Assembly: GCA_963755695.1 (NCBI GenBank)
Contig: CAVWLB010000010.1
Span: 2,976,001 to 3,040,000, forward strand
DNA: 64,000 nucleotides
Reading direction: 5' to 3'
Source of the DNA: QHWT01 sp963755695
GTDB lineage: Bacteria > Acidobacteriota > Vicinamibacteria > Vicinamibacterales > 2-12-FULL-66-21
Both the position numbers and the translations under genes were made by a program. Shown here piece by piece: positions 43,907-52,784 of this stretch; positions within the stretch are counted from its first letter, which is position 1, and every line of letters begins with the position of its first letter. Under the pieces are notes generated by a model. The model made no database searches. It was given only the letters and a program-made list of their open reading frames with translations, and was not told the DNA's origin.

Positions 43907-46408
43907 TCACAACGATCGCAGCGCCTTCTGGGGATCGATCCTGGTGACTCGCTGAACCGGGGCCCACGCCGCCAGCAGGCCCGCAGCGAGCATCAGCCCC
44001 GAAATGGCGGTGAGGATCAACGGATCGGCAACCGTCAGCCGCCAGAACATGCTGTTCAGGGCGCGGCTGAGACCAAAGCCTCCGGCGACTCCGAGCACCA
44101 CCCCGAGAACGATTGGGCGGAGCGATTGTCCGAGCAACATCAGCACGACGTCGCGCGCGCGTGCGCCGAGCGCCATGCGAATGCCGAACTCGGTTGTCCG
44201 TTGACCGACGATCCACGACATCACGCCGTACACACCCACCATCGCCAGCAGGATCGCCAGAGTGCCGAAGGCAGTGAAGAGAGACGCGAAGAACCGGCTG
44301 TTGGTGACCGATGGAGATGTCGCAACGCGACGATCCATGGTCATGAAATCATGCGCCGCCTGATCCGGGTCTACGTGCGCGACCGCATCCTCAATAGGAT
44401 GAATCAGAGTCAGCGGGTCGACCGACGCCCGAACCGCCAATACCTTGCGCGTGTGAATCCACTCGTCCTCGCGTCCGTACTGCGAGAGGTGCTGTCGGAA
44501 AGGCACGTAGACCGCTGCCGGGGTCTCCGTAAAGAAGCTGGGATACGTCACATCGGCGACGACCCCGACGATCTCTCTGGGCTGGGGCTCCTCGACCGTC
44601 CCACGCTCTCCCGCGGGGCCGATCGAGATGCGGATCGCCTGGCCGATTGGATTCTGTCCGGGGAAATGCCGGTCCGCAAACGTCTTGTTGATGACCGCGA
44701 CCCACTGAGAAGACGCCACGTCACGTTCCTCAATGCGCCGCCCTCGCAGCAATCGAATGCCGAGCGTGTCAAAGAGTTGCGCGTCGACTTCGTTGAAGTC
44801 CGCCTGGAGTTGATGCCCCGGCGCGGGAGCAGGTTTTCCGACGATGGTGAATGGATGCGTCCACACCTGCATTGGCAGGCGGCTGATGATCCCGGCTCTC
44901 GTCACGCCTGGCAGCGCGCGCACGCGCTCGAGGAGGTGGTCGTAGAACATCTCGGACTGCGGCGTGACCAGGTTCATGTCGCCCGGAGTCTTGTCGAAGT
45001 ACTTTGTGCCTCCGAGCAGGATGTCGGCCGTCAGCAGACGCTCGGTGTCGAATCCGGGCAGGTTGCTCTGCTCACGCATGAAACCCCGCAGCATGAGGCC
45101 GGCGCCCACCAGCAGCACCATCGACAGCGAGACCTCGATTACCAGCAGGGCATTGCGTCCGCGGCGGCGGCCTCCCCCGGCGCCTGGCGCGCCTTCCTTG
45201 AGGACCTCGTTCAGATCGAGGTGTGAAGTACGCAGCGCCGGAACGAGGCCGAACAGAAGACTCGAGAAGATCGAGGTACTGAGGGCGAAGACCAATACCC
45301 GAGCGTCGACGTGAATGTGCCGAAGGAGATCGGGGAAATCCTCGGGCACGATGAGGGTATGGAGCCGGATGCCCCAGAACGCAAGCGCCAGGCCAACGCT
45401 GCCGGCAACCAGCGAGAGCAGCAGATTTTCCGTCAGAAGTTGCCGCACGAGGCGCCGGCGACTGGCACCGGTCGCCGCGCGCAGCGCCAGTTCCCTCTGG
45501 CGCGCGACGCCGGCCGCCAGCAGCAGGTTGGCAACGTTCGCGCAGCCGATCAGCAGCACGAAGCTCACGGCTCCCAGGAGAAACGTCAGCGCGTTTCGCG
45601 CTCCGCCGAAGAAGGCTTCGTGCAAGAGCTGCACGCGTGCCCCGACACTGTCCGCCTTTTCACCACGCTCCTGGAGGATCCGGCGGCTGATGGCCGTCGC
45701 TTCCTCCTGCGCCGACCCGAGCGAGACGCCTGGCTTCAGTTTGCCCACAGCGATCATCCACCGGGCCTGAGGGATCTTCCGTAGATCGTTCGCGGCCCAG
45801 AACGCGATCCGGTCCTCCCAGGGAACCAGCGCAAAACCCTGAGGCATCACGCCGATCACCGTGCGAGGTTCACCGTCCACGCGAACGGTCGTTCCGATCA
45901 CGTCGGGGGATCCATTCAGCCGGCGTTGCCAGGTGTCGTAGCTGACGACAATCGCCCGGGCTTCCTTCTGCTTGACGACGTCGTTGAAGTCCTCGAGTCG
46001 ATAGGTGCGGCCCAGCAGCGGCTTGATGCCGACGATCGACAACGCGTTGACGTCGACCGGCATCTGTTCGACCCGGCTGGCGCCGCTCGGGCCGGTCAGG
46101 GTGACCGGAGCACCGCTGCCTTGGAAGAAGCCGAAAGTCTCGAACGAACCCGAGCGGTCCATGAGCGCCCGAGCGATCTCGAATGTCGGCGGCTGCTCGT
46201 TGATTCCTCGCGCCGTGTCGGTGCTCCAGAGGACGGTGAGGCGATCGACATCGGCGAACCCCAGCTCGTAGTGCGCCACCCGGTTCACGACGCTGTACAT
46301 CGTCGTCGTGGCGCCAACGCCAAGGCCGAGGGAAAGACTGGCAACCGCGACGAAGCTGGGATGCCGCCGCCACATGCGGAGCGTGTATCGCACGTCCGAA
46401 AGGTCCAT
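43907..46408 (-). CDS. ADOP-type duplicated FtsX/MacB permease without neighbouring padR
   Basis: 833-residue inner-membrane permease. It begins directly with the first FtsX/MacB block (DLSDVRYTLRMWRRHPSFVAVASLSLGLGVGATTTMYSVV) and so lacks the longer cytoplasmic ADOP N-terminus of the other two copies. The periplasmic MacB domains and second FtsX block end in RVTRIDPQKALRSL. I chose ATG 46408 because GGAGG lies seven bases upstream; frames reaching 46450 would include that site. There is no PadR gene or ATPase adjacent. Substrate unknown. Confidence 0.88.
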   Translation of the reverse strand: MDLSDVRYTLRMWRRHPSFVAVASLSLGLGVGATTTMYSVVNRVAHYELGFADVDRLTVLWSTDTARGINEQPPTFEIARALMDRSGSFETFGFFQGSGAPVTLTGPSGASRVEQMPVDVNALSIVGIKPLLGRTYRLEDFNDVVKQKEARAIVVSYDTWQRRLNGSPDVIGTTVRVDGEPRTVIGVMPQGFALVPWEDRIAFWAANDLRKIPQARWMIAVGKLKPGVSLGSAQEEATAISRRILQERGEKADSVGARVQLLHEAFFGGARNALTFLLGAVSFVLLIGCANVANLLLAAGVARQRELALRAATGASRRRLVRQLLTENLLLSLVAGSVGLALAFWGIRLHTLIVPEDFPDLLRHIHVDARVLVFALSTSIFSSLLFGLVPALRTSHLDLNEVLKEGAPGAGGGRRRGRNALLVIEVSLSMVLLVGAGLMLRGFMREQSNLPGFDTERLLTADILLGGTKYFDKTPGDMNLVTPQSEMFYDHLLERVRALPGVTRAGIISRLPMQVWTHPFTIVGKPAPAPGHQLQADFNEVDAQLFDTLGIRLLRGRRIEERDVASSQWVAVINKTFADRHFPGQNPIGQAIRISIGPAGERGTVEEPQPREIVGVVADVTYPSFFTETPAAVYVPFRQHLSQYGREDEWIHTRKVLAVRASVDPLTLIHPIEDAVAHVDPDQAAHDFMTMDRRVATSPSVTNSRFFASLFTAFGTLAILLAMVGVYGVMSWIVGQRTTEFGIRMALGARARDVVLMLLGQSLRPIVLGVVLGVAGGFGLSRALNSMFWRLTVADPLILTAISGLMLAAGLLAAWAPVQRVTRIDPQKALRSL

Positions 46409-46711
46409 GAGCATTCCTCCGGGCGGGACGAAGAGGGCCGTAAATGGCAAGAAGTGTAATCGCCGCTCTCGTATACGCCGGCGTACTCACCGAAGTTCGA
46501 TGAATCCGCCCCCCTTTATCACTCGGAGTGACGTTCCGGGCGACAAAAGTAATACACCTGCAGAGCTGCCGTCTCCACGCGTTCATCGTTTTGCTTGTCA
46601 GCGAGTGGACTCGGTCTTGCTCTGGGCGCTCGTCAAACATCGCCACATACCGCAATTCAACAATGTAATTGCGTAATTACGACGCTCGCGAAGTGAGCGT
46701 GGAGACGAGCC
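46409..46711. other. divergent promoter region between ADOP and glycosyltransferase
   Basis: No gene recognised. An AT-rich segment near 46660-46680 contains GTAATTGCGTAATTAC, two related half-sites that could be a promoter or operator. A GGAG at its right edge is the glycosyltransferase ribosome binding site. Confidence 0.35.
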
Positions 46712-48046
46712 ATGGCTGGAGCTTCAATGCCCAGTGCGCGTTCCCGGCTGCTTGCGCTGGCGTTCGCCGCCGCAGCCAGTCTGCTGACTTTTTCAACAGC
46801 TGCACAGGATCTCGTACGGTCATGCCTGCAGTCTCGGGCTGCATTCGCTTCCGCGCTGCGCCGACCATTCCGCCGCCGGTCACGCCCCACGTCCCACGCA
46901 CCGTGTCCCGACGACACCGGAGAATCCCAGCGACGGTCCCCGATCAAAGTGAGCTTCGTCGTTCCCTGCTATCGGCTGGCGCATCTCCTCGGCGAGTGCG
47001 TCGATTCGATTCTTGCGCAGTCGTACGGCGACTTCGAAGTGCTGATCATGGACGATTGCTCGCCGGATGCGACGCCGGAGGTGGCTGCTTCGTTCACCGA
47101 CCCGCGCGTGCGGCACGTGCGCAACGAAACCAACCTCGGGCACCTCGCGAATTACAACAAAGGCATCGAGCTTTCAAAGGGCGAGTACGTGTGGTTGATT
47201 TCGGCCGACGATCGTCTCAGGTCAGCAGAAGTGCTCGACCGGTTCGTGGCGGTGCTCGACGAACATCCTGACGTCGGATTCGTGTTCTGCCCCGCGGTGA
47301 CCTTCGATGGCCGTGCGGAAGGAGGCGTGACCGTATCGCATGGGAGCGCCGACGTCGTCTTCAGGAACGGGGAGTTCCTCGAATGCCTGCTGCACTGCAA
47401 CTGCGTGGCTGCACCCGCGGCCCTGGTGCGGCGACGTTGTTACGAACGCGACGGGCTGTTTCCTCTCGATCTCCCGTTTGCCGGCGATTGGTATATGTGG
47501 TCGGCATTTGCGTTGTCCGAGGGTGTGGCCTATCTGGCGGAGCCAATGGTGAACTATCGACTTCACGACCTCAACATGACCAAGACATGCATGGCCGATC
47601 CGTCCCGCATCGTCGCTGAGGGCATTGCCGTGAGGTGGCGGGTTCGTCGGTTGATTGAAGCTGTGGGTTCCCGCCGCCTGCTCACTTCCAGCAAGCAGTT
47701 CATGGCTTATTACTTCGGTGCCTTGCTGGCTCATCGGGCGCTTCACGGTGCCGCGCTCGGACTCGACCTCCCCGAGTTCGAGGACTCTCTGCGCGAGTAC
47801 GCCAACAATTGGCGCGAGCGGGCAGAGGTTCGAGCTCTCACCTTCGCTGCCGCCGGGGACCAGCACTATGACGCAGCGGACCGGGCGACTGCTCGCCGCT
47901 ATTACGAATGGGCACTGCGAGAGAACCCGGCTTCCATTCGCACTTGGATCAAATATGCATTGCTACGCGTCGGTCCCCAGGGTGCTCGGTTGCGGGATCG
48001 CGTCGCAAGCGGCGGCCCGGGCGCAAATGCCAGCGCACCGGCCTAG
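46712..48046 (+). CDS. family 2 glycosyltransferase
   Basis: 444 residues. A GT-A domain (about 78-290) starts KVSFVVPCYRLAHLLGECVDSILAQSY and has MDDCSPDATPE and LISADDRL, which supply the nucleotide-sugar and metal-binding aspartates. A C-terminal alpha-helical region of about 150 residues ends with a TPR-like stretch (AADRATARRYYEWALRENPASI). The first 75 residues are unusual, with a hydrophobic start (LLALAFAAAASLLTFS) and a basic, low-complexity tail; translation could begin later, near residue 79. GGAG seven bases before ATG 46712 supports the long form. Acceptor unknown. Confidence 0.8.
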   Translation: MAGASMPSARSRLLALAFAAAASLLTFSTAAQDLVRSCLQSRAAFASALRRPFRRRSRPTSHAPCPDDTGESQRRSPIKVSFVVPCYRLAHLLGECVDSILAQSYGDFEVLIMDDCSPDATPEVAASFTDPRVRHVRNETNLGHLANYNKGIELSKGEYVWLISADDRLRSAEVLDRFVAVLDEHPDVGFVFCPAVTFDGRAEGGVTVSHGSADVVFRNGEFLECLLHCNCVAAPAALVRRRCYERDGLFPLDLPFAGDWYMWSAFALSEGVAYLAEPMVNYRLHDLNMTKTCMADPSRIVAEGIAVRWRVRRLIEAVGSRRLLTSSKQFMAYYFGALLAHRALHGAALGLDLPEFEDSLREYANNWRERAEVRALTFAAAGDQHYDAADRATARRYYEWALRENPASIRTWIKYALLRVGPQGARLRDRVASGGPGANASAPA

Positions 48047-49170
48047 TCGATCCGCGTGCCGGTGTATTTCTCGACCGCATCGCGGTCGATCGAAATTCCC
48101 AGTCCCGGACCGTCTGGCACCCGCAGCAGTCCGTCGGCATCGAGCGCCCAGGGCGTCTCGACCAGGTCGTCGATGAACGGCGAGCCCGTAAGGTACTCGA
48201 CCAGATCCGTTCGGTGACACGCCGAGGCCAGATGGAGGTCGGCGGCGAGTCCGAGCGCGGTGTTCCATCCGTGAGGAACGTACTGAACGCCGCAATCATC
48301 GGCCATCCAGGCGATGCGCCGTGCTTCACTGATGCCGCCGACTTTCGTCGCGTCCGGCTGCACGATGTCGAGCGCTCGCTGCTGCAGCCAGGGCACAAAT
48401 GATTGCCGACGCGTCAGCACTTCGCCACCGGCGATCGGAACGGGGGACCGTTTCCGCAGAAGAACGTGATCGTGCAGGTTGTCGGGCGGCAGCGCCTCCT
48501 CGAACCATCGAACGCCGTACGCCGCCAGCATGTCGGCGGTTCTCACCGCCCACTTGTAGGTCTGCGGCCAGAAGGCGTCGCTCGCGCCCGCGTCCACCAT
48601 CAGCAGCGAATCCGACCCCACTGCATCGCGCGCGGCGCGCACGATCGCCTCGTCGAGCGCGACGCTGTGGCGGCCGAAGGGTCCCCAGCCGATTTTGAAG
48701 GCGCGGAATCCTTGCGCACGGATCGCGGCGAGACGGTCCGCGAGTTGCGAAGGATCGCACATCAACAGCGATGCGTAAGGACGGACCTGCTCGCGGTAGC
48801 GTCCACCGAGGAGCCGACCGACCGGCTGCCCGGTGGCTTTGCCCAGTATGTCCCACATGGCGATGTCGAGACCGCTGATGGTATGCGTGATGGAGCCGCC
48901 ACGTCCGAGCCAGAACGTGTTCGCGTGCAGCTTCTCGCTGACGCGTTCGGGTTCCAGCGGGTTCTCATTTGCGAACAGGGGTTGGAGCACCGCGAGGGCG
49001 CTTCGCACCAGCGCGTCATTGGTGAACGCCGAACCCCACCCGACGATCCCTTCGTCGGTGAAGACAGCGATCAGGGTATGGACGCAGTCGTCCGGCTGGA
49101 TTTCGTTGGACCAGCCGCCGGGCGGCGTGCCGTGGCGCAATCCCGCCGATCGGACGTCGGTAATTCGCAC
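48043..49170 (-). CDS. enolase-superfamily dehydratase (mandelate racemase type)
   Basis: 375 residues. An N-terminal capping domain (about 1-120) is followed by an (alpha/beta)7-beta barrel. Expected features are FKIGWGPFG (first catalytic lysine region), the metal ligands LMVDAGASDAFW, RWFEEALPPDN and GGEVLTRRQSF, and the general base candidate His in VPHGWNTALGLA. It is probably an acid-sugar dehydratase or cycloisomerase of the mandelate racemase/galactarate subgroup; the substrate cannot be read. The GTG start is inferred from the family N-terminus MRITDVRS. It shares a CTAG stop overlap with the convergent glycosyltransferase. Confidence 0.87.
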   Translation of the reverse strand: MRITDVRSAGLRHGTPPGGWSNEIQPDDCVHTLIAVFTDEGIVGWGSAFTNDALVRSALAVLQPLFANENPLEPERVSEKLHANTFWLGRGGSITHTISGLDIAMWDILGKATGQPVGRLLGGRYREQVRPYASLLMCDPSQLADRLAAIRAQGFRAFKIGWGPFGRHSVALDEAIVRAARDAVGSDSLLMVDAGASDAFWPQTYKWAVRTADMLAAYGVRWFEEALPPDNLHDHVLLRKRSPVPIAGGEVLTRRQSFVPWLQQRALDIVQPDATKVGGISEARRIAWMADDCGVQYVPHGWNTALGLAADLHLASACHRTDLVEYLTGSPFIDDLVETPWALDADGLLRVPDGPGLGISIDRDAVEKYTGTRID

Positions 49171-49250
49171 GTTTGCCGGGCTCGCACGCGGATGATATCC
49201 CTTGTCGCCCGGCGACTTGGCGAGAGTTACGGCCGAAATGCGTCTGATTT

Positions 49251-49913
49251 TTACAGCGCTCGACGGCGGACGTGTCGGCGCAGGCCTCCGACGAGAACGC
49301 CGGTGGTCAGGAGCATCAGGGTTGCCGGTTCGGGCGTGGCTGCGGTTTCGAAATCGTATCGAACCCGGTTGATCTCCCAGACAAATCCCGGGGGTCCCAG
49401 GTCGAGGATGTTGGGGTCCAGGAACATCGTGGCGGTGCCGCTGCCCTTGATATCGGTCAGCTTGACGCCTTGGGGGTGAAACAACGAACCGGTCAGGTCA
49501 AAGTGTCCGGTGACACTAACCGGTCCACTGCTCTCGGCCGGGGCCATCGTCGTACCGGTCCACTCGAGGTTCAAGACCGTTTCGGCCTCAGTGCTGATGA
49601 CCAGGGGAAACGTATTGCCGTCGAACGCGACCTCCCCCGCGAGTGCGCCTTGCAGCGCGCCGCCCAAGCTGACGCTGGTTCCGGGCAGGCACCCAGTTCC
49701 ACACTGACTAAAGGGATCAACACGACCTTCACTGGGAAAGGCAATAGCGCCGATGGCAAATCCCTGGGTTCCGACGACGGCGATGGGGGCAGGTCCGGCA
49801 GGTCCAGTAACCAGCAGCGTCCCACCCGTGATCCTGACTGGATCGGCTGAAACTCGGGCAGCGCCAAGGAACATGACGGTAGCGCAGACCACCACTGTGG
49901 TAACCCGTGACAT
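49251..49913 (-). CDS. PEP-CTERM-anchored exported protein
   Basis: 220 residues. A signal peptide (VTTVVVCATVMFLGAARVSADP), a beta-rich mature region, and a C-terminal tripartite signal: TPEPATLMLLTTGVLVGGLRRHVRRR (PEP motif, transmembrane helix, basic tail). It is a substrate for an exosortase-type sorting system, often linked to exopolysaccharide-producing cells. Exact function unknown. Strong AGGGAGGG ribosome binding site five bases before ATG. No exosortase gene in the window. Confidence 0.88.
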   Translation of the reverse strand: MSRVTTVVVCATVMFLGAARVSADPVRITGGTLLVTGPAGPAPIAVVGTQGFAIGAIAFPSEGRVDPFSQCGTGCLPGTSVSLGGALQGALAGEVAFDGNTFPLVISTEAETVLNLEWTGTTMAPAESSGPVSVTGHFDLTGSLFHPQGVKLTDIKGSGTATMFLDPNILDLGPPGFVWEINRVRYDFETAATPEPATLMLLTTGVLVGGLRRHVRRRAL

Positions 49914-50060
49914 GAAACCCTCCCTCTAAACGGCCAGGGCGAGGCGAACGCAATTGTGGGTTCATTCGGCTGTAGCTGGCCGGAGTACTGCTACTGGCCT
50001 CCTGGAGTAACCGCAATTGCTGCGGAGGTATTGGCGCTCCATCTTCGCCTGGACCGCTGC

Positions 50061-51974
50061 TTACTTTCGCCCAAGTCCGGTATTCAGCTCGTCGAGCGCG
50101 CGACGAGCATCCTGGCTGGAAGGATCGACGGCCAGCGAGCGCTCGAAGTGCCCCTTGGCCTCGGCGAGTCGGCCGCGCCGAACCGCGATCAATCCCAGGT
50201 TGTAGTGCGCGAGTGCATTCGCCGGACGAAGCTGGATCGATCGCTCGAAACTGATGACCGCCTGGTCGTACTGCCCCAGCATCGCGTACGAACTGCCGAG
50301 GTCGCTCAACGCTGCCGCATCGTTGGGATTCGCATGCAAGACCCGCTGGAAACATGCCACGGCATCCGCGGGCTGGTTTTGCGCGAGCAGGGCGTTGCCG
50401 AGATTGTAATCGGCGTCCAATGACGCGGGATCCAGCCGCAACGCTGTCCTGAACTCGGTAGCAGCCAGCGCTGGTTGCCCCATCGCCTGATAGGCCGTGC
50501 CGAGCATGTTGTGCGCAGGCGCGGACTTCGGGCGCACGATCACAGCGCGTTGGAGATGTTCGATCGCCTCTTCGTACCGGCCCGCCGACTCGAGCACCGA
50601 ACCAAGATTGGCCCCGGCAACGAAGTCGTCAGGATACTTCCGCAGGCGCGAGCGCATCAGTGCTTCCTGCAGCAGCAACCGATCTTCCTGGCGCGAGGGA
50701 AGTACCTGGAGCCAGAGGTGCCCCATCTCGTCGGACGCTCGGTCGCCGTTTCTTACACGTTCGGGCGGCGTGTGCGGGTTGCGGAGGTTTGCCGACGAAT
50801 TGTCGTAGGTCCACTTCATCGAAACCACCGTCCCCTTCGGCAGGAACATCGGTTCCTGAAGGTGGTAGACGGCTTGCCAATTCAGGTCCCAATCGGTGAT
50901 GTGCACCAGCCACCGCGTCGTCCCGTCTGGCAACCGCGCCGTGCCTTGGACTTCGCGACCCAGATAATGCGCGTGAGGGTAGACGGCCAGGAGCGTGACA
51001 TCGACTGGCAGTTCGAGTTGATCGGTGACGGTGAACGATGTCTCTCCCGGTGGAATATCGAGCGCACCATCGTGTTCGAGTTGCAGCAGCATTGGAAATC
51101 GCGTCGGGGCTTTGTCGGTGAAGTAGAGCCCGATCGAAGGACGCACCTCCTCCGGCTTTCCGGAGGGCCGGAGGTGCATGTTCAGGACGAGATCGGTGCC
51201 CGGCTCGAGACGCCACGCCATGTCGTCGGCCTCCTGCGCGGGCGGCGATCCAGGTTTCCAGAAAAGGAAGTGACTTTCGGGCTCGAAGCGAGTGGACACG
51301 ATCTCGAGGTCCATTCCCGGAAACCCGACGCCGGGATCTTCGGCATCACGTGCACGCGACCACCCGCTGGGATCAAGAAGAATGTTGGCGTGGTGCACGA
51401 GCCTCGGCTTGCCTGGCAGGATCTCGATTGCGCGTACGAATCGAGTCGCGGTGAGCGGGTTCGCCAGAACGAAATTGTGGAACTGGTCGCCGCCCTCGGC
51501 GGGAAGGGTGAAGCCGGGCGGCGCCGTCAGGATGAGATCCGGCGTTCCAAGCTGCCACGTCGAGGTGAAATGTGGAGGCGATGGAGTGGCCGAAGCGTCA
51601 CCTTCCGGCGCGCCGTCCTGCACCCAGCGGGCGAGAAGGCCGATCTGTGCATCGGTGAGTCCCCTCTCGCCGATGAAGCGGCCGTGCCCGTCAACCGGCG
51701 GCCACGGGGGCATGAAACGCCGCCCGGTCACCTTGACGATCTGCCGCGCGCGACGGGATACGTCTCGATACCGAATCAACGGAAACGGCCCTGGACCTCC
51801 TTCGTGATGACACGGAACACAATTCACGTAGAGCAACGGGGCAACATCGCTTGCAAAGGTCGGATGGGTTGCGGTGGCTTCATCGCGCCTGGTCAGCGCG
51901 TCCCGTCCGCACGATCCGATCGAGAATGCGAGCCCGATCGCGAGCGAGGCGATGCCGGCCGATCGACTGACCAC
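50061..51974 (-). CDS. cytochrome c / copper-monooxygenase-like / TPR lipoprotein
   Basis: 637 residues. The signal ends at a probable lipobox (AFSIGSC). A haem-binding CVPCHHEG (CxxCH) follows within the first 60 residues. The middle region (about 140-400) has histidine motifs LVHHANILLD, NMHLRPSG and VYPHAHYLG, and MKWTYDNSS, similar to the copper domains of PHM/DBH monooxygenases. The C-terminal part (about 440-630) contains at least five tetratricopeptide repeats (YEEAIEHLQRAVIVRPKSAP and similar). It is common in Acidobacteriota beside redoxin genes; substrate unknown. The GTG start lies five bases after the redoxin stop, whose AGGTGA serves as ribosome binding site. Confidence 0.8.
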   Translation of the reverse strand: MVSRSAGIASLAIGLAFSIGSCGRDALTRRDEATATHPTFASDVAPLLYVNCVPCHHEGGPGPFPLIRYRDVSRRARQIVKVTGRRFMPPWPPVDGHGRFIGERGLTDAQIGLLARWVQDGAPEGDASATPSPPHFTSTWQLGTPDLILTAPPGFTLPAEGGDQFHNFVLANPLTATRFVRAIEILPGKPRLVHHANILLDPSGWSRARDAEDPGVGFPGMDLEIVSTRFEPESHFLFWKPGSPPAQEADDMAWRLEPGTDLVLNMHLRPSGKPEEVRPSIGLYFTDKAPTRFPMLLQLEHDGALDIPPGETSFTVTDQLELPVDVTLLAVYPHAHYLGREVQGTARLPDGTTRWLVHITDWDLNWQAVYHLQEPMFLPKGTVVSMKWTYDNSSANLRNPHTPPERVRNGDRASDEMGHLWLQVLPSRQEDRLLLQEALMRSRLRKYPDDFVAGANLGSVLESAGRYEEAIEHLQRAVIVRPKSAPAHNMLGTAYQAMGQPALAATEFRTALRLDPASLDADYNLGNALLAQNQPADAVACFQRVLHANPNDAAALSDLGSSYAMLGQYDQAVISFERSIQLRPANALAHYNLGLIAVRRGRLAEAKGHFERSLAVDPSSQDARRALDELNTGLGRK

Positions 51975-51978
51975 GGCG

Positions 51979-52567
51979 TCACCTGAGATCGGCGATGACG
52001 CAGCCGACTGCAGGGGTCGTTTGCGGCGTCACTGTTCGTCCCGCCAGGACTGCTTCGAGGGCCTGCTGGAGATCGTGCGTCGAAGGCTGCGGGCGGGCGA
52101 GGCCGAAGTCGACGAAGCGGTCGTCGATCCGGCCCCGGTAAGCCAGTCGAGGAGCCTCTTGCCCACCGACATATACGGCCGCCTCGGGGGTGATGGTCGC
52201 GCCGGCGAGGGCGACCAGCGTGTGTCGAGGATCGCGCACTGCGTCCGCATGCAGGTCTGTACTCGGTCAGGTGCGCGCGAATCATGCCGGCAGTTTCGGC
52301 CGGGTCGATGAACACGAGCCAGAAGTTGACGCCGCGCGGCGCGAACTCGCGGCGAAGCCGCTCGACCGTCGGCGCGAAGCGATTGGCAATCGGACAATCC
52401 GTGCGCACGAAGATGAAGACCGTCGCGCGCGCGGAATGACCGGAGTTGAACGGGTCGATCGACTTCCCGTCGAGGGTCTGCACATCGAGCGACTGGCCAA
52501 CCGACTGGGCCGCTGCATGCAGCGGCATCAGCCAGAGGCACAGCACGATGGCGGCGTATCTGCACAC
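51979..52567 (-). CDS. exported redoxin (thioredoxin-fold), frameshifted
   Basis: About 195 residues after correction. A signal peptide (RYAAIVLCLWLMPLHAAAQS) precedes a redoxin domain with VFIFVRTDCPIANRFAPTVERL (single Cys, TDCPIAN). The second half, DPRHTLVALAGATITPEAAVYVG to the final AVGCVIADLR, is in another frame. Deleting one T at about 52258 joins HLTEY to DLHADAVRDPRH. It is immediately upstream of the cytochrome/TPR lipoprotein (stop-start gap 4 nt), so the two are an operon. It probably serves in disulfide or peroxide chemistry outside the cytoplasm. The GTG start is without a clear ribosome binding site. Confidence 0.7.
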
Positions 52568-52784
52568 AGTACGCGAACGTTACAGGTGCGCTTCACCAAG
52601 GTCAAGCACACCGGCCGTCGGGGCCATCGGCGGCGGTGGAGATTCTTGCTCGGTCAGGGGCGTCGCGCGCCGAGCGTCGAGGTCCAACTGGGAGTGACGA
52701 TATAGTGCTGAGCCGTCGGCCCTCGCAGACGCATGCTCGGCATTCGGCGCGCGATACAATATGACTTCGACAGGGGGAATCGCC

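Noticed and set aside
46780..46830. Insertion-sequence remnant in the glycosyltransferase 5' region (GACTTTTTCAACAG)
   Set aside because: Short A/T-rich motif only; no terminal repeats or transposase sequence nearby.
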